DNA of 26,788 nucleotides from G963674685 sp964591275 (GTDB lineage: Bacteria > Lernaellota > Lernaellaia > JACKCT01): positions 1-26,788 of the forward strand of contig CAZQAE010000069.1 in the NCBI GenBank assembly GCA_964591275.1. The letters are read 5' to 3'. Below the pieces are notes generated by a model. It saw only the letters and a program-made list of their open reading frames with translations, made no database searches and had not been told where the DNA came from. Below are positions 1-6,508 of the stretch, piece by piece (position 1 is the first letter of the stretch; every line of letters begins with the position of its first letter). The position numbers were made by a program, and so were the translations under genes.

Positions 1-278
1 CCGTTACCTCACCAACAAGCTAATGGTACGCGGGCTCATCCCTTGGCAACAGCTTTCATGAAGAGGCCGTCTTTTCTCACTAGTCCGTATGAACTCGTAA
101 GCTTAGTCGGTATTAGCAGCAGTTTCCCGCTGTTGTCCCGAACCGAGGGGCAGATTACCCACGTGTTACTCACCCGTGCGCCACTTTACTCGCTCCCGAA
201 GGAACTTTCTCGTTCGACTTGCATGTGTTAAGCACGCCGCCAGCGTTCGTTCTGAGCCAGGATCAAACTCTTCAGTTT
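1..278 (-). rRNA. 16S ribosomal RNA, 5' end (partial)
   Basis: The reverse complement carries the universal bacterial 16S start: GAGTTTGATCCTGGCTCAG lies at 252-270 on the minus strand. It is followed by the usual GAACGCTGGCGGCGTGC and the conserved ACGGGTGAGTAACACGTGG block. The mature 5' end is estimated near 278 by alignment from memory with the E. coli start. Only about 278 nt are present and the gene runs off the left edge. The overall pattern looks deltaproteobacteria-like by eye; this is not a phylogenetic placement. Confidence 0.97.
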
Positions 279-364
279 GAACTATGTGAAAGGGTTAAGC
301 ACCCATTCAAGGCTCCATGATATGACATGGTTGCACGCACTTGCGTATCACGATTCACTATCCA

Positions 365-378
365 GATTTCAAAGACCG
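365..378 (-). promoter_or_regulatory. boxA-like rRNA antitermination element
   Basis: The minus strand reads GGTCTTTGAAATCTGGATAG across about 358-377. This resembles the TCTTTGAAAA-CT-ATAG element found in many bacterial rRNA leaders, the binding site of NusB/NusE antitermination factors. It lies downstream of both promoters and about 90 nt before the 16S start, the expected place. The assignment rests on resemblance and position only. Confidence 0.6.
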
Positions 379-433
379 AAGACCCAAAAGTCCTTCACCA
401 ACTTTTTTCAAAGGAGGCTTGAGCGGACCTGCG

Positions 434-463
434 ATTGTAGCAAAACTACCATGTGCCTGTCAA
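434..463 (-). promoter_or_regulatory. rRNA operon promoter P2
   Basis: On the minus strand, TTGACA (458-463) and TACAAT (434-439) are separated by an 18-bp spacer. The sequence after the -10 box is GC-rich (CGCAGGTCC), as expected for a growth-rate and stringently controlled rRNA promoter. Transcription would start near 427, about 150 nt before the 16S gene. Together with 543-571 it forms a tandem rrn P1/P2 arrangement. Confidence 0.75.
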
Positions 464-542
464 TCAAATTTTTATTTGCAAGCTCAAAAATTATCCCCGA
501 TCGGCGAACCGGGCGTGCCGTATTCCCCGGCAACGGCGCGAA

Positions 543-571
543 TATTTACGGGATTGTGCTGTACATGTCAA
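543..571 (-). promoter_or_regulatory. rRNA operon promoter P1
   Basis: On the minus strand, TTGACA (566-571) and TAAATA (543-548) are separated by exactly 17 bp. The region just upstream is A-rich (GCGAAAAAAAGGGG and AAAATAAT at about 572-602), consistent with an UP element for the RNA polymerase alpha subunit. A GC-rich discriminator (TTCGCGCC) follows the -10 box. The expected start is near 535. Confidence 0.75.
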
Positions 572-847
572 CCCCTTTTTTTCGCCAAAGCATTATTTTC
601 AAAGTTTAGTGCCAAATACTTAAAATATATGAGCTTTCACCCAAGCGGAAAAATCCTCAGATCGGAGTGGAGGCATGGCTGACTGCGCCTTTTTTCCACG
701 GCATCCGGTGTACCCTTCCATTACACTGACCTTATGGGAAGGCTTGGCATGGCGTTGGTCGCCCTTTAGCGCCACGCAAAGCGACTTCTACCCTGCCGCT
801 ATAACACGGCGCTTGAACGCGCGTGCGGACGCGCCCTGCCCCTCAAA

Positions 848-884
848 GAAAAAAAGGCGACCCATTACGGTCGCCTCTTTTTTG
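848..884 (-). terminator. Rho-independent terminator of rny
   Basis: An 8-bp perfect stem, AGGCGACC (855-862) with GGTCGCCT (869-876), encloses the loop CATTAC. On the minus strand it is followed by a T run at 848-855; the plus strand also has a T run (877-883), so it could act both ways. It begins about 22 nt after the rny stop codon and separates rny from the rRNA promoters. Confidence 0.88.
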
Positions 885-906
885 ATTTTCAACTTTTGGT
901 TTTGCG

Positions 907-2469
907 CTACTTCGCGTACTCGATCGCCCGATGCTCTCTAATGACCATCACGCGGATCTGACCGGGATAGGTCATGTCGGTTTCGATCTTTTTGGCGATT
1001 TCTCGAGCAACCACCGCGGAATCGTCATCATTGACCTTGTCGGATTCAACCATCACACGAATTTCTCTGCCGGCCTGAATGGCGAAAGTTTTCTCCACGC
1101 CTTCAAAGCCCATGGCGATGGCTTCCAGATCGTTAAGGCGGTTGATGTAGCTTTCATACATTTCCCGTCTTGCGCCGGGCCGGGCGCCTGACAAAGCGTC
1201 GGCAACCTGCGTGATAATGTCCAGCGGCGACTCTATCCTGATGTCTTCGTGATGGGCGCCGATGGCATGGACCACGTCTGGATGTTCATTGTACTTGCGC
1301 GCCAATTCCATGCCAATTATAGCGTGAGAGCCTTCCTGATCATGATCCACGGCCTTGCCGATGTCGTGCAAAAGTCCGGTGCGCCTTGCGAGTTTGACAT
1401 TCATACCCAACTCGCCTGCAATGATCCCGCATATAAACGCCACTTCGATAACATGGTCTAGTTGGTTCTGCGAGTAACTGGTGCGGTACTTGAGTCGACC
1501 AATCAGTTTGACCAGATCCGGATGGATGCCGTGCACGCCCACATCGAACGTAGCTTGCTCACCGGCTTTCTGCATCTCCTTCTGAATCTCCACTTCGCAC
1601 TTGTCGACCACTTCCTCAATGCGTCTCGGATGGATACGTCCGTCAGCCATCAGAATCTGAAGCGTATGGCGGGCGACCGCCCGTCGGACGGGATTGTGGG
1701 CTGACAGGATCACAGCTTCCGGGGTGTCGTCGACGATGAAATCAACACCGGTCGCCGCTTCAAGCGCACGAATATTTCGACCTTCCCGGCCAATAATCCG
1801 GCCCTTCATTTCCTCATTGGGCAAATTGACGACACTAATGGAGTGTTCGGCGATATAATCGGTGGCGAGGCGCTGCGTGGAAAGTGCGATGATCTTTACG
1901 GCTTCCGCCTCGCCTTTTTCACGAGCCTCCTCTTCCAACTGCCGGACCATTTTTGCTGATTCATGACGAGCCTCGCTGATCATGGAATCCATGAGTTGCT
2001 TTTTGGCCTCCTGCGCAGACAGCCCGGAGAGTTTTTCGGTTTTTATGTACCACTCGTCAACTAAGGCGTTGTATATTTTTTCCTGCTGAACGAGTGCTTT
2101 TTCGCGAACGATCAGAGTTCGTTCTCTCCCGGTTATTTCAACTTCTTTATGATCCAGAATGTCAGTTTTCTTATCGCTGACATCAATGCGGTGCCTGAGG
2201 CTCTCCTCCCTGTTGTTGAGCCGATTTCGAACGAGGTCGGTTTCCTTTTCAGCGACTTGCTTCATTTTAAGTTCTTTGTCGCGGATTGTAAGCTCAAGTT
2301 CTTTTTCCGCGGCCTGCATCTGCTTCTTGACTTCGATCTCCTTTTTGCGGGCATCCTCCTCGACTTCCAGGAATCGTTTACGTTCGGCTATCTTCGCAAA
2401 TACGAAGCCGGCAAATCCCCCCACAACAAGAGTCACGATAATCAGTACTGCTTTTACCAAACTTTCCAC
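907..2469 (-). CDS. rny: Ribonuclease Y (membrane-anchored endoribonuclease)
   Basis: RNase Y starts mRNA decay by endonucleolytic cleavage at the inner face of the membrane. The 520-residue product has the full family layout: an N-terminal membrane span (about 5-26), a long charged coiled coil (about 28-200), a KH RNA-binding domain with GRIIGREGRNIR at 223-234, and an HD domain with the metal-binding pair H368-D369 in LLHDIGKAVDHD. The length is standard. The start is GTG at 2467-2469, chosen because a strong AAAGGAGG ribosome binding site precedes it by 6 nt and the membrane span begins at once. A hairpin terminator follows the stop. It lies downstream of zapA and the 6S RNA on the same strand, separated by a ~430-nt gap, so it may have its own promoter. 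Confidence 0.97.
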   Translation of the reverse strand: MESLVKAVLIIVTLVVGGFAGFVFAKIAERKRFLEVEEDARKKEIEVKKQMQAAEKELELTIRDKELKMKQVAEKETDLVRNRLNNREESLRHRIDVSDKKTDILDHKEVEITGRERTLIVREKALVQQEKIYNALVDEWYIKTEKLSGLSAQEAKKQLMDSMISEARHESAKMVRQLEEEAREKGEAEAVKIIALSTQRLATDYIAEHSISVVNLPNEEMKGRIIGREGRNIRALEAATGVDFIVDDTPEAVILSAHNPVRRAVARHTLQILMADGRIHPRRIEEVVDKCEVEIQKEMQKAGEQATFDVGVHGIHPDLVKLIGRLKYRTSYSQNQLDHVIEVAFICGIIAGELGMNVKLARRTGLLHDIGKAVDHDQEGSHAIIGMELARKYNEHPDVVHAIGAHHEDIRIESPLDIITQVADALSGARPGARREMYESYINRLNDLEAIAMGFEGVEKTFAIQAGREIRVMVESDKVNDDDSAVVAREIAKKIETDMTYPGQIRVMVIREHRAIEYAK

Positions 2470-2486
2470 AATTTTCCTCCTTTATT

Positions 2487-2914
2487 TGAAGCTTATCGAC
2501 GCCGCCCAGATTGTGAGCACACACGCAAACAAGCATTTTCTCGCAATCGAATATTTCAAATGATGCTTCGGGAAAGACAGGTCACAAAAACCGGTTGCAT
2601 GGCCACCGTCAAGTGCACGCCCACAGCCAACGACGTCGTCGTCGGCAAAACGTGCTTCCGTGTATTTCTGCAGGCAGGGTGTTGATAAGAATTTTATAAT
2701 CCGGGGCCAAGTTAAAACTATTTTTCTTGATGCCCTTAGGCTTTATCTATTACCGGCGTCCCATCTTATTTATGACAACCTGCCTTCGCCAAAACTAGTT
2801 CCGAATCCCGTCTTTCGGTTCCGTCGCCGAAACCCTTAACTGTCCACACTCAGTTTGATTCGACCCCTCGTTTTTCCAAACGATCCAAGGACGCGAATCA
2901 CATGGCAATAAACT
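2487..2914 (-). other. Intergenic gap between 6S RNA and rny
   Basis: About 430 nt without a convincing gene. The frames present lack ribosome binding sites and family resemblance. No promoter with both good hexamers and good spacing was found. A short inverted repeat (TTTCGG near 2848 pairing with CCGAAA near 2834, minus strand) may form a small hairpin. The region could carry the rny 5' untranslated leader; nothing stronger can be supported. Confidence 0.5.
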
Positions 2915-3104
2915 AAATCCCCCGCCTGGTCCGTGTCTGCTTCTCTTTGAACCTGTCAGGTCAAACCAAACAGGCGGGCGCCAACATACAGTTTTAGGCC
3001 GCTTTCACGAATGAAGGCAGCACACCACACGCAGAGATCAGCTCCCGTTGCAAAAGAGATGGCTCAAAGAAGATAAACAGATCACAAAACCGGCAGGGGA
3101 ATAT
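2915..3104 (-). ncRNA. ssrS: 6S RNA, regulator of RNA polymerase
   Basis: 6S RNA mimics an open promoter and sequesters housekeeping RNA polymerase in stationary phase. Position: it starts about 22 nt after the zapA stop, the classic proteobacterial zapA-ssrS order. Size: about 190 nt, typical. Structure: the ends pair (ATTCCCC near 3103 with GGGGGAT near 2917, allowing one wobble); an inner helix pairs CTTTGAGCC with GGTTCAAAG; an apical hairpin GCTGCCTTCA-TTCG-TGAAAGCGGC closes with a UUCG loop. The stretch GGCCTAAAACTGTATG after the apical stem resembles GCCTTAAAACTGCGAC at the same place in E. coli 6S RNA as I remember it, and GACCTGACAGGTTCAA recalls the E. coli 3' hairpin. Exact ends are estimates. 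Confidence 0.82.
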
Positions 3105-3126
3105 TTTCAAAGCGAGAGCGCTCCTT

Positions 3127-3411
3127 TCACGCTGTAAGTTTCGTGTCAATAAACTCAATGAGTTCACTGCAATGACTATCGATCTGGCTGAAAGTCTCCT
3201 TTTGTTTTTCCGTAGCGCTAAAGAGTTCATCGGCAATATTAAGCGCCGTCAGAATAGCGACATTCGTTTCCCCCGTATTGGGAGCCTGTTTTTGAATTTC
3301 CTCAACCTTGTCACGGACGTACTCCGCCACTTTGCGGATATATTCCTCGTCTTCTTTTTTCTTTAGGGGGATTTTTCTCCCTAAGATCGTTACTTCAATG
3401 GTGCTTGCCAC
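3127..3411 (-). CDS. zapA: Cell division protein ZapA
   Basis: ZapA is a small cytoplasmic protein that bundles FtsZ filaments at the division site. The product has the ZapA N-terminal strand (STIEVTILGRKIPLKKK), then EYIRKVAEYVRDKVEEIQ, then VAILTALNIADELF leading into a C-terminal coiled coil, the usual layout at the usual ~95 residues. I place the start at GTG 3409-3411 (MASTIEV..., 94 aa) because family members begin just before the VTILG strand and a GGGGGG stretch lies about 5 nt upstream. ATG 3421-3423 and ATG 3448-3450 are in-frame alternatives; the most upstream one would overlap the -10 box proposed here. The 6S RNA gene follows directly. Confidence 0.9.
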   Translation of the reverse strand: MASTIEVTILGRKIPLKKKEDEEYIRKVAEYVRDKVEEIQKQAPNTGETNVAILTALNIADELFSATEKQKETFSQIDSHCSELIEFIDTKLTA

Positions 3412-3445
3412 TCTACCCCCCATTGTTCGTATCCCTGAGGTCAGT

Positions 3446-3472
3446 ATCATATTTTTTTAATCTTATTGTCAA
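3446..3472 (-). promoter_or_regulatory. Candidate zapA promoter
   Basis: On the minus strand, TTGACA (3467-3472, 6/6) is followed after 15 bp by TATGAT (3446-3451, 5/6). The spacer is shorter than the preferred 17 bp, which lowers confidence. If used, transcription begins near 3440, which would favour the downstream zapA start sites. Confidence 0.4.
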
Positions 3473-3608
3473 TAACAAAACTTTGAAAAAACCAAGTGAA
3501 AAAAAGACCTTTGCTGTAGAAAGTGAAATAATTGCTCAAACTATTTCCAGCATGCCGAAATTTACGGATGACATTCATTAATTGTTTTATTTGCGCTGCA
3601 CCCAGCAT

Positions 3609-3638
3609 TTGATGTCAAGGTCTCTCAGGTGCTAATAT
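3609..3638 (+). promoter_or_regulatory. Candidate promoter of the AmmeMemoRadiSam operon
   Basis: TTGATG (3609-3614) and TAATAT (3633-3638) have an 18-bp spacer, and TGC directly before the -10 box gives an extended -10 motif. Each hexamer matches at 4/6 only. It lies about 90 nt upstream of amrS and is the best candidate in the 3473-3726 gap. Confidence 0.35.
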
Positions 3639-3726
3639 TGACGCGCGGTAGGGAAGAATGTTTGTCTATAGACCACTGAAATAACCGAGCGCAAAGCGCT
3701 GACCGCCAGGAAAGGAATGCGCGACC

Positions 3727-4698
3727 ATGATCGTGCAATGCGACCTTTGCCCGAAAAAATGCCTTGTCAAACCAGGGCAAAGCGGTGAGTGCCGCGTTAG
3801 AATCAACGTGGACGGCAAACTTGTCGCCACGACGTATGGTCGGCCCTGCTCGGCACATGTGGACCCGGTGGAAAAAAAGCCGCTATTTCACTTTCTGCCC
3901 GGAACCGGGATTTTTTCCATCGCCACCGTCGGATGCAACCTGCACTGCAAAAACTGTCAAAACTGGGAAATATCCCAAGAGAATCCGGAAAACATCAAAG
4001 CCCATTCACTGCCTCCGGCCGCGCTTGTCGCCGCGGCCAGACGACAAGGATGCGAGTCGGTCGCCTACACTTACACCGATCCCATTGTTTTCTACGAATA
4101 CACGCTGGATTCGTGCATGGCGGCTCAAGAGGCCGGGCTGCGTAATGTGCTGGTCACCGCGGGCTATATCAACCCGGATCCACTCAAAAAGCTTTGCCAA
4201 TATGTCGATGCAGCCAATATTGATCTCAAGGCGTTTTCCGACAAATTTTATCGCGAATTCTGCGACGCCACATTATCACCTGTTCTGGACACGCTCGTTT
4301 CCGCGAAGGAACTCGGCGTCTGGGTCGAAGTTACGAATCTGATCATCCCCACGCTCAACGACAGCGATGGCGACCTGCGCGACCTTTGCCGATGGATCGC
4401 AAAGAACATGGGAACCGAGACGCCCCTTCATTTTTCACGTTTCTTCCCGCGCTACAAAATGAAGAATCTCCCGCCCACGCCCGCAACCACGCTGGATCGC
4501 GCGCGGGAAATCGCACGGGCTGAAGGCCTGAAGCATGTCTATATCGGCAATGTCATGAGCAAAGATGGAGAAAACACTCTATGCCCGGCGTGTGGGAAAA
4601 TGCTGATCGAACGCAGCCGCTACACAATAATAACAAACAACTTGAAAGACGGAGCCTGCCCCGCATGCGGGCACAAGGTGCATGGAATATGGAAATAA
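3727..4698 (+). CDS. amrS: AmmeMemoRadiSam system radical SAM enzyme
   Basis: A radical SAM protein of the conserved but functionally uncharacterised AmmeMemoRadiSam family. The 323-residue product has the radical SAM cluster motif C70-NLH-C74-KN-C77, an N-terminal Cys group (C5, C8, C12, C22) suited to a second metal site, and a C-terminal zinc-ribbon-like pair, CPAC (286-289) and CPAC (311-314). The segments VAYTYTDPIVFYEY, DLKAF and EVTNLIIPTLND are typical of the family. The start ATG at 3727 has AAGGA about 10 nt upstream. It is the first gene of a five-gene overlapping operon and its end overlaps the next start by 10 nt. It is presumably cytoplasmic; its substrate is unknown, and the neighbouring 64-aa peptide is a candidate. 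Confidence 0.95.
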   Translation: MIVQCDLCPKKCLVKPGQSGECRVRINVDGKLVATTYGRPCSAHVDPVEKKPLFHFLPGTGIFSIATVGCNLHCKNCQNWEISQENPENIKAHSLPPAALVAAARRQGCESVAYTYTDPIVFYEYTLDSCMAAQEAGLRNVLVTAGYINPDPLKKLCQYVDAANIDLKAFSDKFYREFCDATLSPVLDTLVSAKELGVWVEVTNLIIPTLNDSDGDLRDLCRWIAKNMGTETPLHFSRFFPRYKMKNLPPTPATTLDRAREIARAEGLKHVYIGNVMSKDGENTLCPACGKMLIERSRYTIITNNLKDGACPACGHKVHGIWK

Positions 4699-4883
4699 AA
4701 CGACGAAGATTCATCCTGACAGCCTTAAACCTTGGGGCTGTCTTGGTGCCTGCCATCGGCAAAGTGATCTCAAAAACTCTGCCAGCCCGTTTCACGGAAG
4801 CCTCGCGAGTCCGCGCTTTTTTGATCCCAATGAAAAAGTTGCGCGATGCCGATATCCGAAAACCGGCGAAATGGAGCGGATAA
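4689..4883 (+). CDS. 64-aa peptide with Tat-like leader in the AmmeMemoRadiSam operon
   Basis: A short frame that fills exactly the gap between amrS and the Memo-AMMECR1 gene. The start ATG at 4689 has AAGGTG about 8 nt upstream and overlaps amrS by 10 nt; the stop TAA shares its last base with the next ATG (TAATG). The peptide begins MEIKRRRFILT, matching a twin-arginine motif (R5-R6-x-F8-I9-L10), followed by a hydrophobic stretch to about residue 24. There is no obvious Ala-x-Ala cleavage site, so it might stay as an anchor. The tail is basic and Pro/Trp-containing, ending RKPAKWSG. No known domain is recognised. A small secreted peptide directly after a radical SAM gene could be its substrate, as in RiPP-like systems, but this is inference. 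Coding status rests on the start/stop overlaps and the leader. Confidence 0.72.
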   Translation: MEIKRRRFILTALNLGAVLVPAIGKVISKTLPARFTEASRVRAFLIPMKKLRDADIRKPAKWSG

Positions 4884-6508
4884 TGCTAAGAAATTTTTTC
4901 AAAATCCATCGTAATACGGTCCTGCCTGGCATTGCAGTGATCGTTGCTGCATTTCTCATGATCTTTGCAACAAATGCCTGCGTGAAGCGAAAAACCAACT
5001 CCACTGGCAAACCGCCTGCTCAAAAGGAGAAAATTGTTATGGCAAATTCGCCTGCCGCCAATGAAAAATCCGTCCTGTCTTCCTCCCTGGCCGGAAGCTG
5101 GTATCCGGAAAACCGGCAGGTTCTCGAAGAGGAAATCGAGGGGTATTTGGCGAAAGTTGATTTAACGCCTCTGGATAATATTTTGGCGCTGATCCTCCCT
5201 CATGCGGGCTATCGCTACTCCGGGCCAACAGCGGCCTGGGGCGTCAAGCAACTCGCCGGGAAGCGTTTTAGCCGAGTGATCGTCATGGGACCGACGCACC
5301 GCCACGCCATGCGCGACTTGGCGAGCCTTCCCGGCGTCACGCATTACTCAACTCCCCTGGGCGAAGTTCCTTTGGACGTAGATTTCATAGACAATCTGAA
5401 AAAGTCCCGATTTTTCAAGACCCTGGAGCAGGTGCATGAAAGCGAACACAGCGTTCAGATTGAAATTCCCTTTTTGCAAAAAGCCCTTGGCGACTTCAAA
5501 CTTGTTCCCATTGTCGTCGGGCAAATTGAACCAGAGACCGCGCATAAAATGGCCCAGGAACTGCGTAAGCTGATGGACAAAGACACGCTTGTGGTCGTCA
5601 GCAGCGATTTTACGCATTACGGATCGCGTTTCGGATACACGCCTTTTCATGACGACGAAAAGGAAAATATTGAAAAGCTCGACATGCGCGCCGGAGACTT
5701 GATCCTGGCAGGCGATTTGGTGGGATTCGCAAATTTCTTAAAAGAAACCGGTGCGACGATTTGCGGACGATGCCCAATAATGATTCTGCTGGCCATGCTC
5801 CCTGAAAGCGCCAAGGCCAAGTTGCTTCACTACGACACATCCGGCAGCATGACTGGCGATTACAAAAACTCGGTCAGCTACGCATCCTTCGCCTTCACCG
5901 GAAAATGGAAAAACGGCGAAAGCGTGAAAGAGAAAGACCCAAGCGAGGAAATCCTGTCTCCAGAGGATAAAAAGCAGCTTCTCAGGCTCGCCCGCCGCAC
6001 TCTGGAGCATTATCTTGCGCACCGGCAAGTCCCCTCGCCAAAAGAACTTGGCGTCGAAATCACAGAGTCCATGAAAACGGTCATGGGCGTGTTTGTCACC
6101 TTAAAAACTAAAGGGCGGCTTCGCGGGTGCATAGGCGAAATCATGCCTTTTCGCCCGCTATACCAAGCCGTGCAGGCGCAGGCCGTCAACGCCGGAGTTC
6201 GGGATCGCCGATTCCCGCCGGTAAAAAGCGGCGACACGAAGGATATCCAATTTGAGATATCCGCCCTCACGCCGCCAAAGACTCTCGAATCCTGGGAAGA
6301 CATCATGGTCGGGAAACACGGCGTCGTTTTAAAAAAGAACGGTCGGCAGTCCGTCTTCCTTCCGCAGGTGGCGCCGGAGCAGGGATGGAACAGGGACACA
6401 ATGCTTAACCATCTTGCTCAAAAGGCCGGACTGCCCGCCAACGCCTGGAGAAAAGGCGCGTCTTTTGATGTGTTCGAGGCTATCGTATTTCACGAGAGCG
6501 ACGAATGA
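4883..6508 (+). CDS. amrBA: Membrane-anchored or exported Memo-AMMECR1 fusion (AmmeMemoRadiSam proteins B and A)
   Basis: The 541-residue product joins two families usually encoded separately. Memo spans about 68-339: H107 in PHAGYRYSG, the GPTHRH pair H139/H141 and C294 in CGRCPI correspond to the metal site of human MEMO1; ESEHSVQIEIPF and SSDFTHYG are also typical. AMMECR1 spans about 358-537 with the signature LRGCIGE (413-419). The N terminus has a hydrophobic segment (about 13-29) followed by ATNAC33, a weak lipobox, then a hydrophilic linker, so it may be a lipoprotein or signal-anchored protein outside the inner membrane. The start is ATG 4883, with GGAG 6 nt upstream and TAATG overlap with the preceding peptide gene. 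A longer in-frame start at 4682 would read through that peptide gene and lacks support. The stop overlaps the next gene by ATGA. Confidence 0.93.
   Translation: MLRNFFKIHRNTVLPGIAVIVAAFLMIFATNACVKRKTNSTGKPPAQKEKIVMANSPAANEKSVLSSSLAGSWYPENRQVLEEEIEGYLAKVDLTPLDNILALILPHAGYRYSGPTAAWGVKQLAGKRFSRVIVMGPTHRHAMRDLASLPGVTHYSTPLGEVPLDVDFIDNLKKSRFFKTLEQVHESEHSVQIEIPFLQKALGDFKLVPIVVGQIEPETAHKMAQELRKLMDKDTLVVVSSDFTHYGSRFGYTPFHDDEKENIEKLDMRAGDLILAGDLVGFANFLKETGATICGRCPIMILLAMLPESAKAKLLHYDTSGSMTGDYKNSVSYASFAFTGKWKNGESVKEKDPSEEILSPEDKKQLLRLARRTLEHYLAHRQVPSPKELGVEITESMKTVMGVFVTLKTKGRLRGCIGEIMPFRPLYQAVQAQAVNAGVRDRRFPPVKSGDTKDIQFEISALTPPKTLESWEDIMVGKHGVVLKKNGRQSVFLPQVAPEQGWNRDTMLNHLAQKAGLPANAWRKGASFDVFEAIVFHESDE

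Larger units (their letters stand above)
279..542 (-). other. rrn leader region
   Basis: This is the transcribed leader between rRNA promoter P1 and the 16S 5' end. It contains the second promoter (434-463), a boxA-like element (365-378), and short inverted repeats near the mature end, for example CCATG/CATGG at 315-330, which could contribute to the RNase III processing stem. The open frames here have no coding features. Upstream of P1, 572-847 contains AT-rich sequence next to the -35 box and then nothing recognisable up to the rny terminator. Confidence 0.75.

Noticed and set aside
585..847. Possible small RNA upstream of the rRNA promoters
   Set aside because: No promoter-terminator pair and no resemblance to SRP, tmRNA or RNase P RNA was found.
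2487..2914. tRNA-like TCGAATC motif near 2850-2870
   Set aside because: No matching acceptor, D-arm or anticodon stem could be assembled around it.
4682..4882. 67-residue N-terminal extension of the Memo-AMMECR1 protein
   Set aside because: It overlaps the Tat-peptide gene in another frame, looks unlike protein, and has no family support; ATG 4883 with GGAG and TAATG coupling is far better.
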